DNA of 64,000 nucleotides. Source: Pyricularia pennisetigena. Taxonomy: Eukaryota > Ascomycota > Sordariomycetes > Magnaporthales > Pyriculariaceae. The stretch lies in the NCBI RefSeq assembly GCF_004337985.1, contig NC_043740.1, positions 434,001 to 498,000 on the forward strand, read 5' to 3'. The notes beneath the pieces were generated by a model that did no database searches, was not told where the DNA came from, and was given only the letters and a program-made list of their open reading frames with translations. The position numbers and the translations under genes were made by a program. Below are positions 1 to 11,753 of this stretch, in pieces; within the stretch, counting starts at the first letter, position 1; each line of letters begins with the position of its first letter.

Positions 1-622
1 AGTGGATCACGTATAAGGCTGATGGAACGTTGAAATGGCAGATAACCGTCTACTAGCGGGTAATAAAAATGATATATTGTTGTTGCACAATCGATTCGTT
101 AAATCGTTGAATCGATGAAGGTTATGAAAGTGATGAAGGTGATAAATCTAAGGCTAAGTTGTGAATTACGTGTTCGAATCCATAGGTGCAGATCTTCGAT
201 CCGGATGTCCGGAATGCGGGGTCACGTCACATGATTTGGCCTTATTCATATGACTAACCTGCCGACCTATTAAGCCTAGCGGCCCATTAAGCCTAACGGC
301 CTATTGTGCTTATGCATGCACAGAAAATCTGCGACCACAACGGGATTCGAATCCACGCACTTCAACAACGTATATATGATATAGATTATGGTACGTGCAT
401 TATACCACTAAGCTAGATTATATATGACGTATTTGTTTTGTTGTTGAAACTATGAACAAAGACGTGATATACAAAGCTTTGTATGTATAAACGCGTATAC
501 GTTTTCTTTGTTATTTATTTATTTATTCGATGCAGGGTGACTAATAGAGTTAGCCCGTGCTAGCCGTTATAAAATAATGCAGGATAGCTAACACAATTAG
601 CCCTGCGCTAGCCACGTTCACA
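1..622 (-). mobile_element. Copia-I LTR, cut by the left window edge
   Basis: This matches the LTR at 10931-11579 in the same orientation; about the first 50 bases of the LTR lie left of the window. It ends in TTCACA at 622, the expected LTR terminus. The flank from 623 is Copia-II sequence, so the element sits inside Copia-II copy 1. Either a complete Copia-I extends leftwards or this is a solo LTR; the window cannot decide. The right TSD would be CTTTC (623-627). Confidence 0.85.
330..417 (-). promoter_or_regulatory. tRNA-like Pol III promoter module in Copia-I LTR
   Basis: On the minus strand this reads like a tRNA. It has an A-box-like TAGCTTAGTGG, an anticodon-arm stem ACGTA/TACGT around a 19-nt loop, and a T-arm around TTCGAAT. 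The B box is slightly damaged here (GATTCGAATCC instead of GGTTCGAATCC), consistent with a G-to-A change. No 5' acceptor strand pairs with the 3' TGTGGTC, so it is tRNA-derived rather than a tRNA gene. Confidence 0.6.
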
Positions 623-670
623 CTTTCAGGGTTATTTAGGGCTTGTTGGTAGCTATTTGGTTTACCGTCT

Positions 671-2045
671 TTAATTGGGTTTTTTCATTTTATTTTTGGT
701 TTGAAAATAAAGATAATGCACGTGATTTATATCCATTAGATTTGGGTTCTCGAATTGCGAATTAAACCCCATATTTTGTACTTTAGGTACTGAAACCACC
801 GGAATTTCCGTTGTTTTAAGTATTGGATTAGGTACCGCTACCGTTATAGGTGTTGGGGGGCGGACGGTACGCTTTACAGGCTTGGCGGGCACTTGATTTT
901 TAGGATCTAAATGCCTTATAAGGGGTGGTAACTGCCCTGTAGCAGGTTATAAATACCCTGTATTTACAGGCGGTAAGTGTCCTATTTTTTGGGGTTTTTT
1001 AAGGAATAATTCTTCGCTGGAACGCTGGTGATTTTGTCTTCAAATTCAAAATTAGAATCCCCTTTTAAATTTGTATTTTCCCCCTCTGAAATCTGTAGCG
1101 TTTCCCCTGGAACAATCAAACTTTTAACAATTATACCCTTTATATTCTCTACGGTAAAGGTTTTGTATACGGCCCGTTTAGCGGGTGCGTAAACCAACGC
1201 TGTAAAATTTGATAAATGGGCTAAAAGTTTTACAATTTCGGTGCGGGGAACCAATTTATTAAGTTTTTAGCGTTTTATCCAGCGGTATAATAGCCAGGCA
1301 TACAGTACCAATAACCCGAAAATGCCTTAAATTGGTTGTGTGCGGTAATTCAAATTGGAATTCGGAACGAAATTCCTTATGGGGTGTTAAATCCCTATTA
1401 ATTACCGCTATACGGTTAATTTAACCAACCGCGGTAAGTAGTGAGTAATATCATAAATATAACGGTAAACCCGCCGTTATAATGGTAGACCGAAACCTAT
1501 CTAAAATGACACTAACGGACCGTTCCGTTAATCCGTTTTGGCCGTGCTTATAGGGATTCGAAATGCTAAAACTAATACCTTTGTTCATAAACCAATTTTG
1601 AAGATCTATATTAGCTTCGTGCCCCCTATCGAAGTGAAAATTTAGGGGGTAACGCGCGTACGTAGCTTTTAAAACCTTAAAAAAAACCTTTAATAACCAC
1701 TAAAACCGTAGGTCCGGCTTTATTTTTCAGTGGGATCGACCACCGAAAACGTGATTTTCGGTCCACTAATAATAAAAATACGGCCTTTTTATTATAAGTA
1801 TTAAACTTAAGGGTTACTGTATTACCCTTCATAAAATCGAAAATATTAGGGGGTGTAAGGAGTACGATTTTATTTGTACGCCTAACAAAAATGGCTTTAA
1901 CGTAAGCAATACAGGTAATTGCCCTAATTTGGTCAAAATTAAGTAAACCTTTTGTAATTTTAACGGTTCTTTTAGCAATAATAACCCTATATACCACAAA
2001 CGCATGTGCCATAACAGGGTTTTTTATGCCTGGATTTCGGTACAA
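671..2045 (-). pseudogene. Copia-II copy 1 integrase region, broken
   Basis: Open fragments at 1677-2045, 982-1254 and 671-892 align with the plus-strand copy at 24690-26055. The first carries the zinc-binding/integrase segment (…RAITCIAYVKAIFVRRTNK…, with the second Cys of the CxxC pair changed to Tyr, then DRKSRFRW). The second is the integrase C-terminal domain. The third is a Pro-rich tail (MPAKPV…RPPTPITVAVPNP). Stops and frameshifts separate them. The product would insert the cDNA into the host chromosome. Confidence 0.75.
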
Positions 2046-2099
2046 TTACCTGTAAATCCGTTTCCTTTACGGGTTAACCAGCCGTCCGTAGTTCGATTT

Positions 2100-4261
2100 A
2101 ACCTTAACAAAAGGTAATTTACAGGGGCCTGCTTTGAATCCGATAATAAAGGAGGTTTTAACAACGGATCTCTTGTGTGGGAAACCCCCTTTTTTCGGAA
2201 ATAGTCCCTTTTGTATTAAGTTGTATAAAATGGTTACCTAACGGTATACCGGGCCTACGGGGCCCAGTTCTACGTGGATTTTCAGGGTTTTTACCGTTGA
2301 AATTTCTGCGTTATAGGTGAATTTACGGCTATTTCCGTATTTTGTTCGGGATTTAGCTTTTCCATTACCGTATTTTCTTCCGGTTCCGAATCGGTGTAAA
2401 TTCTATAATCCTCGTAATTTTCGGGGTTTATATTATTTAATTTTACCTCCAACGGGGCTGCGTAGCCCTTTGTAACCCTCTGTATGGTTATACAAGAAAC
2501 GGTGTTATATTTACCTATTATACAGGCGTAGTTCGAAATTTTTCGTATGTTTCGAACAAAAATATCGCACCCATTTAACTTTATACAAAACGATTATTTA
2601 GCAATATTTCGGCGTTTTTACGCTTTGCGATCCTTATCGTACAGGGTATTTTCTCATAGTACGCCCCCTGTATCATAATGTATAAGGCTATTAATGATAT
2701 TTATTCTAGACGAGGGGATATATAAAATGTTATTTAACGTAATCTTTCCAAATTCGTCAGTTTTTAAATTGTAACGGATTTATATTTTCACAGCTCCGGT
2801 GCCTATATGCCTAACAGGGCCACCTCCCATACCGAGTTTGACTGTAAAGCCGGGGGTATAATCGGTAAAAAATTCCTTATTTGCAAAAATATGGTGCGTG
2901 CTACCTATATCGTACAGGACAGGGTAACCTAGCTTCCAAAGTTTAGGGGTCCCTTTTACGCCGCGTCCAAATTTTGTTTTAGTCCTAAAATTAGCTGCTC
3001 AAACTTATTATTGTAACGTTTTACCGGTATCGGTTTCGGAATCCAAATCCGAACGTAATTTTATAACTCCGCTAATAGCGGAATTAACCTCCTGTTCCAA
3101 AGCGTTATACGCTGCGCATTCATTAACGGCACCTGGAATCGAACCCGTAAATAATTCGAAATCCACAAAAACTATGGGCGTTCCAGTGGTTAATTCGCTG
3201 GAATTGGAGGAATTAATATTTTTTGCAAAAGCAGAATCCGAATTAGAGTTTATACTTTTTTTCCGTGATATTGAGGTGTTTTCCTGCCCATTATTTTCCT
3301 TTTTAGCGCCTTTTTTAGCGCTTTTTAACCAGATTTCTTACCTTCAAATCTATAAATAGCAACTTTAACCGTTGTAAAGCTTAAAATCGAATTTTCGGAT
3401 ATCAAATCCGCAATAAAGTATTGCAAATTTAACTTTTGCGAATTTTAACCTATTGCCTGCAAAGCCCGTTAGGTATTGCGTTGACGTTCGGTCCAAATAG
3501 GGAATACTCCCTCCAGGACCCGTAAGTGCTGATTTCGTACGTTTACGGGGTTAATTTGCACGTTAGTATTCGCTAATTTAGCTACCAATATGTTAAAACG
3601 GCTGTTAAAGTCAGGTATTAATCCTTTAAATTTCGAAAAATTTAAATCGTGGAATTCCCGCTATAGTAAATCTCGACTAATTTCGGGTGCAACGGAATAG
3701 CTATTTTCTAAGGTTTTATAAGCCGTTATGGGGTTTGAATACCATATAATGGATTTTAGAAGTTTTTTGGTTAAACTGTTTTTTACAAGTAATAATAGGA
3801 TTAATTGCTCGTATTCCGGTAAGGTATAACCAATTTCAAGGTTGGAAATAAATTCCGCTGCTTTTATAACCCTGAATTATACCATTAGCGACTGTTTCCA
3901 TGGATCGTAATTGCTGACCCCTGATAATTAACAATTTTCGGGGAAGGAAAATACCGGTTTCGATAGTTTTTACCTATTCCGTCACCTAAAATTAAATTAC
4001 CAGGTGGATTGGGGGTGCGGCAGCGGTAGCTGGTTTAGCATCCAAATTACCACTTAAATTAGTGGAATTACCGCTTTTCAGGGTTAATAGGGCAGTTAAC
4101 TGTTAAATTGTCCTTTGAAATTAATCCATTTGCGTAATTAACGGTTTTAATTGCAGGTTTTGGGCCTCTAATTTAGCGGTTAGAACTTCGTTTGGGCTGG
4201 GTTTAGGCCCACTATTTGCTGGAATTGGGCCTGGAAGGCCCGACATAGGGTTATTTTTCAT
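2100..4261 (-). pseudogene. Copia-II copy 1 gag and protease region, broken
   Basis: The gag start codon is at 4261 (reading MKNNPMSGLPGP…), equivalent to 22504 in copy 3. The rest runs leftward through capsid-like sequence, a charged linker and the protease zone, but stops break it throughout. No CCHC zinc knuckle is visible in any Copia-II copy. Assignment rests on collinearity with copy 3, where more of the protein can be read. Confidence 0.65.
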
Positions 4262-5067
4262 TATAGGGTAATTTGAATTATAATTGCAATTCGCTAATTT
4301 ATAATTATAATTAATTAATTTAATCGCTTAAGGGTAGATACCCTATTTAATTTAGGATCTGCTATACCGTTTGCCTTTTAACGGGTATAGGCCTGTAGTT
4401 GCCAATTACAGCGCTTATTGCTATTTTCAGTGGTTAAAGTCCATTAAAATACAGGGTTGGGATCCCTGAAATCCGCAATTAATGGGTGCCCTGGTATTTA
4501 TACCAACCCAGGTGCACGTAGCGAATTTAACTCATTGAATGGGTGCAGGGTAAACTGCAGGGTATTGTGCAGGGTAACGAACCTTTAACGTAATTCCGTT
4601 AATGGGTTTGTAGGTTATTGTAAATCCTATTAAACGCATTAGGATTTAGTGGGTTTGTAAGCTATTATAAACCCTATTAGACGCACTAAAAGAATTTAAT
4701 GGGCTATTAGCGAACGAATACAGGGGTTTTTGGCCCTGACTCGCTAGCGTAAACCCTACTAAAGTCTTAAATTAATTACAATAGCGTGCACGATCCACAA
4801 AAACCACACCAAAAATTTTGGATTTGCAATGGAAACGATCGCTGCAATACCTGAAAGGGCCTAAATCGAACGCTAATTTTTAGCGGTCCCCATTGTAAAT
4901 ACAGGGGTTTAAGTGCTGAATTAGCGCTTCAAATCAACAATCTCGCACAAAAACAGCAATATTTTCGTTAATATACGTGCTGTAAAAATGCGACAATAAC
5001 CAAAATAAAACCTAAATTCCAGTCTTTCCAGCGATGCAAAATGCACTTTAATGCACAAGTTAAAACC
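4262..5067 (-). other. Copia-II copy 1 untranslated leader
   Basis: About 800 bases lie between the primer-binding site and gag. They are shared with copies 2 and 3 and hold no plausible gene. They include short direct repeats and many CCCTGTAA/TTACAGGG-type inverted motifs. The length is generous for a Copia leader. Confidence 0.6.
4604..4700. repeat. 47-bp tandem duplication in Copia-II leader
   Basis: GGGTTTGTAGGTTATTGTAA at 4604 recurs as GGGTTTGTAAGCTATTATAA at 4651, a period of 47 bp. Both are followed by AAACGCATTA-like sequence. Copies 2 (about 6550-6600) and 3 (about 22080-22190) appear to carry one unit, so the number varies between copies. Confidence 0.6.
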
Positions 5068-5084
5068 TTTCCGGGTTCATAACC
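5068..5084 (-). promoter_or_regulatory. Copia-II copy 1 primer-binding site (half-tRNA type)
   Basis: Directly after the 5' LTR the minus strand reads GGTTATGAACCCGG. Its complement carries CATAACC, the CAU anticodon and following bases of initiator tRNA-Met. Copia of Drosophila and yeast Ty5 are known to prime from an internal tRNAi-Met fragment in this way. That this element does the same is an inference. Confidence 0.6.
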
Positions 5085-5652
5085 TGTTAACAATATATAT
5101 TGCTAATAGGGGCTTAAGCATTAGCCTAGGTGCGGCGTGGTGCTAATTGCGTTATAATAACCTGTAATTACAGGGTTTAAATGCAATAAATTCACTAAAA
5201 TGTTTCACTAATTTTGGGATTAATAAATTTAATTTATTGGTGGGGGAAACTTTATTTTATTTCCCTTATATATTTTCCGACATCGAAATGGGGGCCCGCA
5301 CTCCGCAAAAGGTTCCGGTGCCGCACACGATTTTCCGAAAATTTATTTTGTATTCGTTGTTAAAAAAACACCCTTATTTCCATACAAACCATTTTTGGGT
5401 TCGCACTAATTTGCGAATTTGGTGAAAATTTCAACCCGGTATAAGGTAGTTGATTCGTAAATGCAGGGTGGGTATTAAACCCGGTACAGGGTAGAACCCC
5501 ACTCGCTAATTGTAAATCGCAATTCCTGCAATACACAAAATATAATAAAAAATCCGAAAAACCCCAACAGCCCCGTTTCGGCACTATCTATTTTAGTTTA
5601 TACATAAATAAAACTGAACCCATTATATGTTAAATAACGGATATAATTAACA
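5085..5652 (-). repeat. Copia-II copy 1 5' LTR
   Basis: This 568-bp LTR is bounded by TGTTAA and TTAACA inverted ends. It matches the LTRs at 6980-9386 (split), 17569-18138, 21182-21742, 35517-36071 and 40701-42918 (split). The flanking base run at 5653 is CTTTG; the partner TSD lies outside the window. Confidence 0.9.
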
Positions 5653-6199
5653 CTTTGTAATGGATTTTAAAGCTTTTTTAATTAAATTGTTTTTTTACAA
5701 GTGATGATAGGAGTAATTGCTCGTATTCTGGTAAAGTATAACCAATTTCAAAGTTAATAATAAATTCCGTTGCTTTTATTGCTTTAAACTGGAATATCAA
5801 CGCCTATTTCCACAAATCGTCATTACTAGCTCCTATTAATTTAAAATTATCGGGGAAAGAAATTACCCGTTTCGATAGTTTTTTACCTATCCCGTCACCT
5901 AAAATTAGGTTACCAGGTGGATTGGGGGCTGCGGTAACGGTTTGAACATCCGCATTACCGCTATTAGGAGTCTGAAACACCGTACTACCATTAAAATTAA
6001 TGGAATTACCACTTTCCAAAATGAATGGGGCAATTAATTGTTCAATTATCCTCTAAAATTAATTAATTTGCGTAATTAAGGCTTTTGAATGCAGGTTTTA
6101 GGCCTCTAATTTAGCGGTTTAAATCTCGTTTGGGCTGGGCTCAAATTCTTTCTCTGTTGGAATTAGGCCTGGAAAACCCGATATAGGGCTGTTTTCCAT
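5653..6199 (-). pseudogene. Copia-II copy 2 gag fragment
   Basis: The start codon at 6199 opens MENSPISGFPGLIPTE…, the same N-terminus as the other Copia-II gags. A reading frame at 6019-5804 continues with Asn/Ser-rich capsid-like sequence (NLILGDGIGKKLSKRVISFP). The fragment stops abruptly at the 5' LTR of copy 1, which inserted into it. Confidence 0.7.
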
Positions 6200-6979
6200 T
6201 TCAGGGTAACCTAAACTGTAATTGCAATTCGTTAATATTATAGCTACAATTAATTAAGCTAATCGCGTAAAGGTGAGTAAATACCCTATTAAATCTTATA
6301 TTTGCTATATCGTTTGCTGTTCAACGGGTACAGGTCTGTAATTGCCAATTACAGGGTTAATTGCTATTTTCAATGCTCGTAATCCATTCAAGAATACATG
6401 GTTAAAATCCCTCAAATCCGCAATTAATCGGTGCCCTGGTATTGATACTAATTTAAGTGCACGTAACGAATTCAATTCGTTAAATGAGTGCAGGGTAATC
6501 TGCAGGGTATGGTGCAGGGTAACGAGCCAATTAACGTAATTCCGCTAATGGGTTAATGGGTTATTGTAAACCCTACTAAACGCATTAAAATTTGAGGGTT
6601 CTTAACGAACGAATACGGGGGTTTTTAGCCCTAACTTGCTAACGTAAACCCTACCAAAATCTTAAATTTATCATAATAGCGTTCACGATCCACAAAAACC
6701 ATACCAAAAATGTTGCATTTGCAATGCAAGCGATCGCTGCAATACCTAAAAGGGCCTAAGTTAAACGCTAATTGTTAGTAATCCCCATTGTAAATACAGG
6801 GGGTCAGGTGCTGAATTAGCGCCTAAAATTAACAATTTCGCAAAAAAACAGCAATATTTCCGTCAATATACGTATTGTAAAAATACGACAATAACCAAAA
6901 TAAAACCTAAACTTTAGGTTTTCCAACGATGCAAAATGTACTTTGGTGCACAAATGAAAACTTTTCCGGTCTTATAACC
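6200..6979 (-). other. Copia-II copy 2 leader and primer-binding site
   Basis: This is noncoding leader homologous to 4262-5067. At its right end (6966-6979) the minus strand reads GGTTATAAGACCGG, a mutated form of the half-tRNAi-Met binding site seen in the other copies. Nothing else is recognised. Confidence 0.6.
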
Positions 6980-9386
6980 TGTTAATAATATGGGTTGCTA
7001 ATAGGGGTTTGAACATTAACCTAGGTGCGGCGTGGTGCTAATTACGCTATAAAAGCCTGGAATTACAGGGTTTAAGTGCACTAAATACAGTTAAATTATT
7101 CACTAAAATGGTTCACTAATTTTGGGATTAATAACTTAAATTTATTGGTAGGGGAAACTTTGCTTTATCTCCCTTATATACTTTCAAACATCGAAATGGG
7201 GGTCCGCACCCTTAAAATCGTTCCGGTACCGCAAAGGATTTTCCGAAAAAAATTTTGTATACGTTGTTGAAAAAATACCTTTATTTCCATACAAACCATT
7301 TCTAGGTTCGCACTATTTTGCTAATTTGGTGAAAAATCTAACCCGATAAAGGTAAGCTGACTCGTAGTTGCAGGGTGGTTGTTAAACCCCATTCGCTGAC
7401 CCTGTGAACCGCAACTCCTGCAATATAAAAAATATAATAGTCTCAGGGCTTATCCCTAAAGCCCAAAGCTCCACAATTGATCCTATTCGCTCCACTTCGT
7501 AGCTTAATTGCGGTTTTGCAATGTATTTGTGGGTCCATCCAAAGAACGCTTTGGTTCAGGTTTGAGGACAATTTGTCGATTTTAGCCGTTTATGGCGGTA
7601 TTTTTGGCCTTTTTTCGACCGACACTCCTTTATTATTCAACAAACACGCAAAATACTGAAAAAAGAAAATATCGTTAAAGATAACGTTTATTACCGCTAT
7701 TAGCAGTGATTTGTTTTATTTTGTTATTTATTGTAACGGCCGAATTGGATACCACCTGCCCTTAATCCGTCCATGGCGGTACTGTTTTTTCGATTTTTTT
7801 TTCGATTTTCGACTTTTTTTAATATTATTTTTAATTTTTGACCAAATTTTGTATTCTTGGCACATGGAGGGTTGTTTATCCATATATACCGCTAAATTAA
7901 GTTTTGGTACTTATATGGCACTATATAAGCAGTTAAATAAAGGGATAGGTAAAGTAAACACATTTTTATATGTAATTTACAATTGAAACTCGTTTATATC
8001 TTTACCAATTTTAACTATAATAACACCTAAACTACAGGGACTTGATAGCGTATATATACCTACGCTCGCGTTAAACCCAATCTATATCATTTGCTTTGAA
8101 AACTCTTTTATATAAGGAAATGCTAAATATATATTTTTGATTGATATTTTGCTTTATTTAACTAATTTTATATTATTTTATTTTGCGGCCAAACTTTATC
8201 CATCTTGCCCGTGAAGCATGACATATATATATATATATATGATATAATATCCCAATCTGGTTTATATATTTAACTATATAAGCCGTTAAATAAACGGATA
8301 GGTAAAGTGTATATAATTTTATATATAATTTACAATCGAAACGCTTTTATATTTTTACCCGTTTATACAATAATAGAACCAGAGTTTCAGGCATTGAATA
8401 AAATGTATCAAAAAACGTCAACGTCGAATCTAATTCATAGTACCCTTTTATATTATTTTATTAGAAAAGGAAAGGATAAATTTGTGCTATTATTCTATTT
8501 TTTGCTTTATTTAATTAAGGAAAATTTATCAAAATAAGATTAAATGACGATTATATATAAACTTATATTCAAATGAGAACTTTCAAATGTCTTTTTGGTT
8601 TAAAGTTGTTTGCGTAAATTAGTTAGTTTTTCGACAAATTAATAAATAACATAAAAATATTAATAAAAGCTTTGTTTTAAACGATAATTGCATGGATTCT
8701 GTAGTTCTGAATCCGGTTAGAGATAAACACTGATACATAATGTTAAACCAGTATTAGATATTATTATTTGAAACAATAATTAAAAATAATGATAGAATAC
8801 AAATTTCACTGAATATTTAAATCTCTTACCAAATGAATTAGATATAAGGAGGCGGTTTTCGGTACCAAAATTATTCAGCTCCAATTAATGTAACGCAGGT
8901 CATTTCATATTTTTATAATCTTTCTTTAATATCTTATTCGAATATTTGATTGCATAGTCTGGTCATACTGTTTTTTTGGCTATTATATTTTAAATATAAT
9001 GTATTAATTATACCGTTGTTCAATTGGTTGCGCAAATCAAAAATGCACGAATAACATTTAACGTGCGATCGCAGGGCGTTTATAAAACCTATTTATAATA
9101 TAATGTATATACCCGCTATAAACGGCGAAATGCGATAAAATGTCCTCAAATTAGAACTAGCGCGATCTTTTCAGCCAATTTAATTAGTCGAAAAACCATG
9201 TGGCTAAAAAGTGTATGGAGCGCTCGGTCCCTACTGCGAAGCAGGGGGGTTTAATTTGAGCATTAAGATTAAAAATATAACGGATAGTTCGATAACATTG
9301 ACAGCCCCATTTCGGCACTATCTATTGTGGCTCATATACAGATATAAGTAAACCCATTACATGCTAAATAACGCATATAATCAACA
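6980..9386 (-). repeat. Copia-II copy 2 5' LTR, split by M copy A
   Basis: The LTR runs 6980-7437 and resumes at 9281-9386, ending AATCAACA. The interruption is transposon M copy A plus one copy of its 9-bp TSD. Removing these restores an LTR about 560 bp long. Confidence 0.85.
7438..9271 (+). mobile_element. Non-autonomous DNA transposon M, copy A
   Basis: This 1834-bp element has ends TAGTCTCAG and (RIP-mutated) AAGATTA, and a perfect 9-bp TSD AAAATATAA at 7429-7437 and 9272-9280. It contains repeated palindromes of the type CGCCGTTTATGGCGG, two roughly 350-bp internal modules and an (AT)n run near 8222-8244. Short frames occur but no transposase motif. TSD length suits a Mutator-like (MULE) mobiliser; that class assignment is inferred. 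Confidence 0.8.
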
Positions 9387-9718
9387 TAAATAATTCTAAC
9401 CCGATCACCAGTAAAAAGTGATTACGATTACTGCCAAAAAAGTGAAACCCCTAACTGTAATCACCCCAAAATGATTTTAATCACTTACACGGAATAATCA
9501 CCTGATTATTTAAGAATAAATTTATTATTATATAAATAAATTGGATTTTAGGTTGTTTAGCAGCAATTAAACCTTAATTAATCTTGGTTATACTTAAAAA
9601 CGATTAAAATTTTACCCGAATCATTTAAAAACCCCAAATACTTAATTAAAACGTTTAACTACTTTAACCCATTATATTTTACCCTAAAAACAAGTTACCC
9701 GATACCTTAATCGTAATA
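9387..9718 (+). repeat. Gypsy-II 5' LTR, left-truncated
   Basis: This corresponds to about the last 330 bp of the 3' LTR at 39754-40214. It ends CGTAATA, a mutated CGTAACA. The first ~130 bp were displaced leftwards by insertion of Copia-II copy 2 and should lie outside the window. Confidence 0.75.
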
Positions 9719-9959
9719 TTTTATCTGCTCCTATTTAATATTTTGCTCTAAAACATTCCGAATATACGGCCGAAATAATATTTTCCAATAAAACCACCCT
9801 TTGAACCATTTTTACCATTAACGTTCCGGCCAACGTTAACGCTTTATATTAAATAATCGCGACGCTCCAAACGGAAAGCCGATAATTCCAGGAACGAATA
9901 ACCAAATAAATTAATCGAATTAATAGGAATTATATTGAATACCCTTTATCAATATTTTA

Positions 9960-10800
9960 CGATAATATTATAAATATTTTGCAGGAACTCCTCATTAAAA
10001 CCCGGGCTTATTTTTATTTTAACAAGGATGATTTTAATAATAATATAGATAAAGTAATTTACGTAAGTTCACTATTAAGGGGGGGTAAACTCGCCCGGTT
10101 TGAACCAATTTTACGAAATTATCTGGACTATAATAAACAAAAAAACCGTAAAATTAAAACCAACCGCAGTTTCGACAATTACGACAATTTCGAAACATAA
10201 TTTAGGGGAGCATTCGGTAATCGAAACGAAAAACGCACGGTTAAACGTACATCGGCGCGCTTTAATTAAACCAAATCGGCATCCAAATATACCAGTAAAT
10301 TTCGAAAAATTACCGCTAAATTACTATAGGGCCCCGAAACCGCAATGGCGCGTTGTTACGCAGGATTAACAGAAAGAATTAAAGATAAATTTCTAAAAAA
10401 TAAGGACCCGATATTTTAAGAGAATACGTAAAATAAATAATTAAAATCCAGAACCGATTTTATAAGGGAAAACTGGAACGACGCGAAGGACGTACCGCAT
10501 GGGGCCCAGTTTTGCGATAAATTAATATAGGACGCAAATACCAATACCCTAAACCGCCTCGCTGATATATTATTTTTAACGGAATATATAACGAATTTAT
10601 GGATTTTAACGCGATAAAGCATAAAAAACCTCGCAAAGACCATAAAAATGGTAAATGCTTTAATTATAATAAAGTAGGATATATCGCCAAACATTATTTT
10701 AGGAACACTCCAGGTTTACATCCCGATTTTGTAATTGGATACCAAAATAACACCCCCGACTTTCAAACCAAACCACGGGGATTAAACGCCATTAACTACT
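9960..10800 (+). pseudogene. Gypsy-II gag, broken
   Basis: Fragments at 9979-10200 and 10100-10369 lie in two frames and match the capsid of Gypsy-I (…RAYFYFNKDDFNNNIDKV…ARFEPILRNYLD). At 10599-10802 the nucleocapsid reads KCFNYNKVGYIAKHYF, a CCHC knuckle in which the second Cys, the His and the last Cys have become Tyr. This would abolish zinc binding. The changes are mostly those expected of RIP. Confidence 0.75.
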
Positions 10801-10930
10801 AATAATTATAACCTAATTAACACAGTTTATTAAATTGGACCATATATTACAATAATAATTATATAACCCATAATAGCACGAAAATGGATGGAGGAAAACA
10901 CCCGCAACAGCCCAAAAGTACCCGGACCTT

Positions 10931-11579
10931 TGTGAGGAGGTTGCGAAATAAAATAAGCTTAATTTTGAACGCGGGGAAAGGTGGATTACGTATAAGGTTG
11001 ATAAAACGTTGAAATGGCAGATAACCGTTTGCTAGCGGGTAATAGAGATAATATATTGTTGCATGATCGATTCGTTAAATGGTTGAATCGATGAAGGTTA
11101 TAAAGGTGATGAATTTAAAGCTAAATTGTGAATTACGTGTTCGAATCCGTAGGTGCAGATCTTCGATCCGGATGTCCGGAATGCGGGGTCACGTCACATG
11201 ATTTGGCCTTATTCATGTGACTGACCTGCCGACCTATTGAGCCCAACGGCCTGTTGTGCTTATGCATGCACAGAAAATCTGCGACCACAACGGGATTCGA
11301 ACCCACGCATTTTAACAACGTATATATGATATAGATTATGGTACGTGCATTATACCATTAAGTTAGATCATATATGACGTATTTGTTCTGGCGTTGAAAC
11401 TATAAACAAAAATGTGATATATAAAGCTTTGTGTGTACAAACGCGTATACATTTTGTTTGTTATTTGTTATTTATTTATTTATTCGATGCAGGGTGACTA
11501 ATAAAATTAGCCCGTGTTAGCCGTTATAGGATAATGCAGGGTAGCCAATATAATTAACCCTGCGCTTGCCATATTCACA
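10931..11579 (-). repeat. Copia-I copy 2 3' LTR (649 bp)
   Basis: The ends are TGTGAGGAGG at 10931 and TTCACA at 11579, forming TGTGA/TCACA inverted termini. Near the right end are two diverged copies of a GCTAG…CCCTGCAT motif. The LTR carries the tRNA-like module at 11280-11368. It is four times longer than its 5' partner at 16666-16829. Confidence 0.9.
11280..11368 (-). promoter_or_regulatory. tRNA-like Pol III promoter module in Copia-I LTR
   Basis: Minus-strand A box TAACTTAATGG is at 11365-11355 (consensus TRGYNNARNNG with one mismatch), and a perfect B box GGTTCGAATCC at 11303-11293. Between them is an anticodon-arm-like hairpin with stem ACGTA/TACGT and a loop containing CAT. The T-arm stem GTGGG/CCCGT pairs allowing G-U. 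The 5' acceptor strand is absent. It has the same orientation as the host element. Confidence 0.7.
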
Positions 11580-11753
11580 TACCCCCGTAATTTATTTATT
11601 ATATAAAATAATAAACAAATTAGCGAGTGGATACGTTTTATTTTATCTATTTTTATTGTTATCTTGTGCACCTTTATTAACATTTGTATAGCATAATAAA
11701 TCCTTATGCAACGGTCCGGGTACTAACCTCATAAAAAAATCAGCTATATTTAA

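Larger units (their letters stand above)
623..5652 (-). mobile_element. Copia-II copy 1 (minus), partial
   Basis: This is an LTR retrotransposon read right to left: 5' LTR 5085-5652, primer-binding site, leader, gag start at 4261, protease, then integrase running to 623. There a Copia-I LTR interrupts it. Reverse transcriptase, RNase H and the 3' LTR must lie left of the window. The right flank (5653 onward) is the gag of another Copia-II copy, so copy 1 inserted into copy 2. All frames are broken. Confidence 0.85.
5653..9386 (-). mobile_element. Copia-II copy 2 (minus), 5' part
   Basis: This contains the 5' LTR (6980-9386, split by transposon M copy A), a primer-binding site at 6966-6979, the leader, and gag from 6199 leftwards to 5653. 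Copia-II copy 1 is inserted there within gag. The 3' remainder should lie beyond the left edge. The right flank (TAAAT at 9387-9391) is the interior of the Gypsy-II 5' LTR. Confidence 0.8.

Noticed and set aside
4900..5000. Possible rRNA or snRNA in the Copia-II leader
   Set aside because: Sequence is conserved between leaders only; no characteristic RNA motif could be identified by eye.
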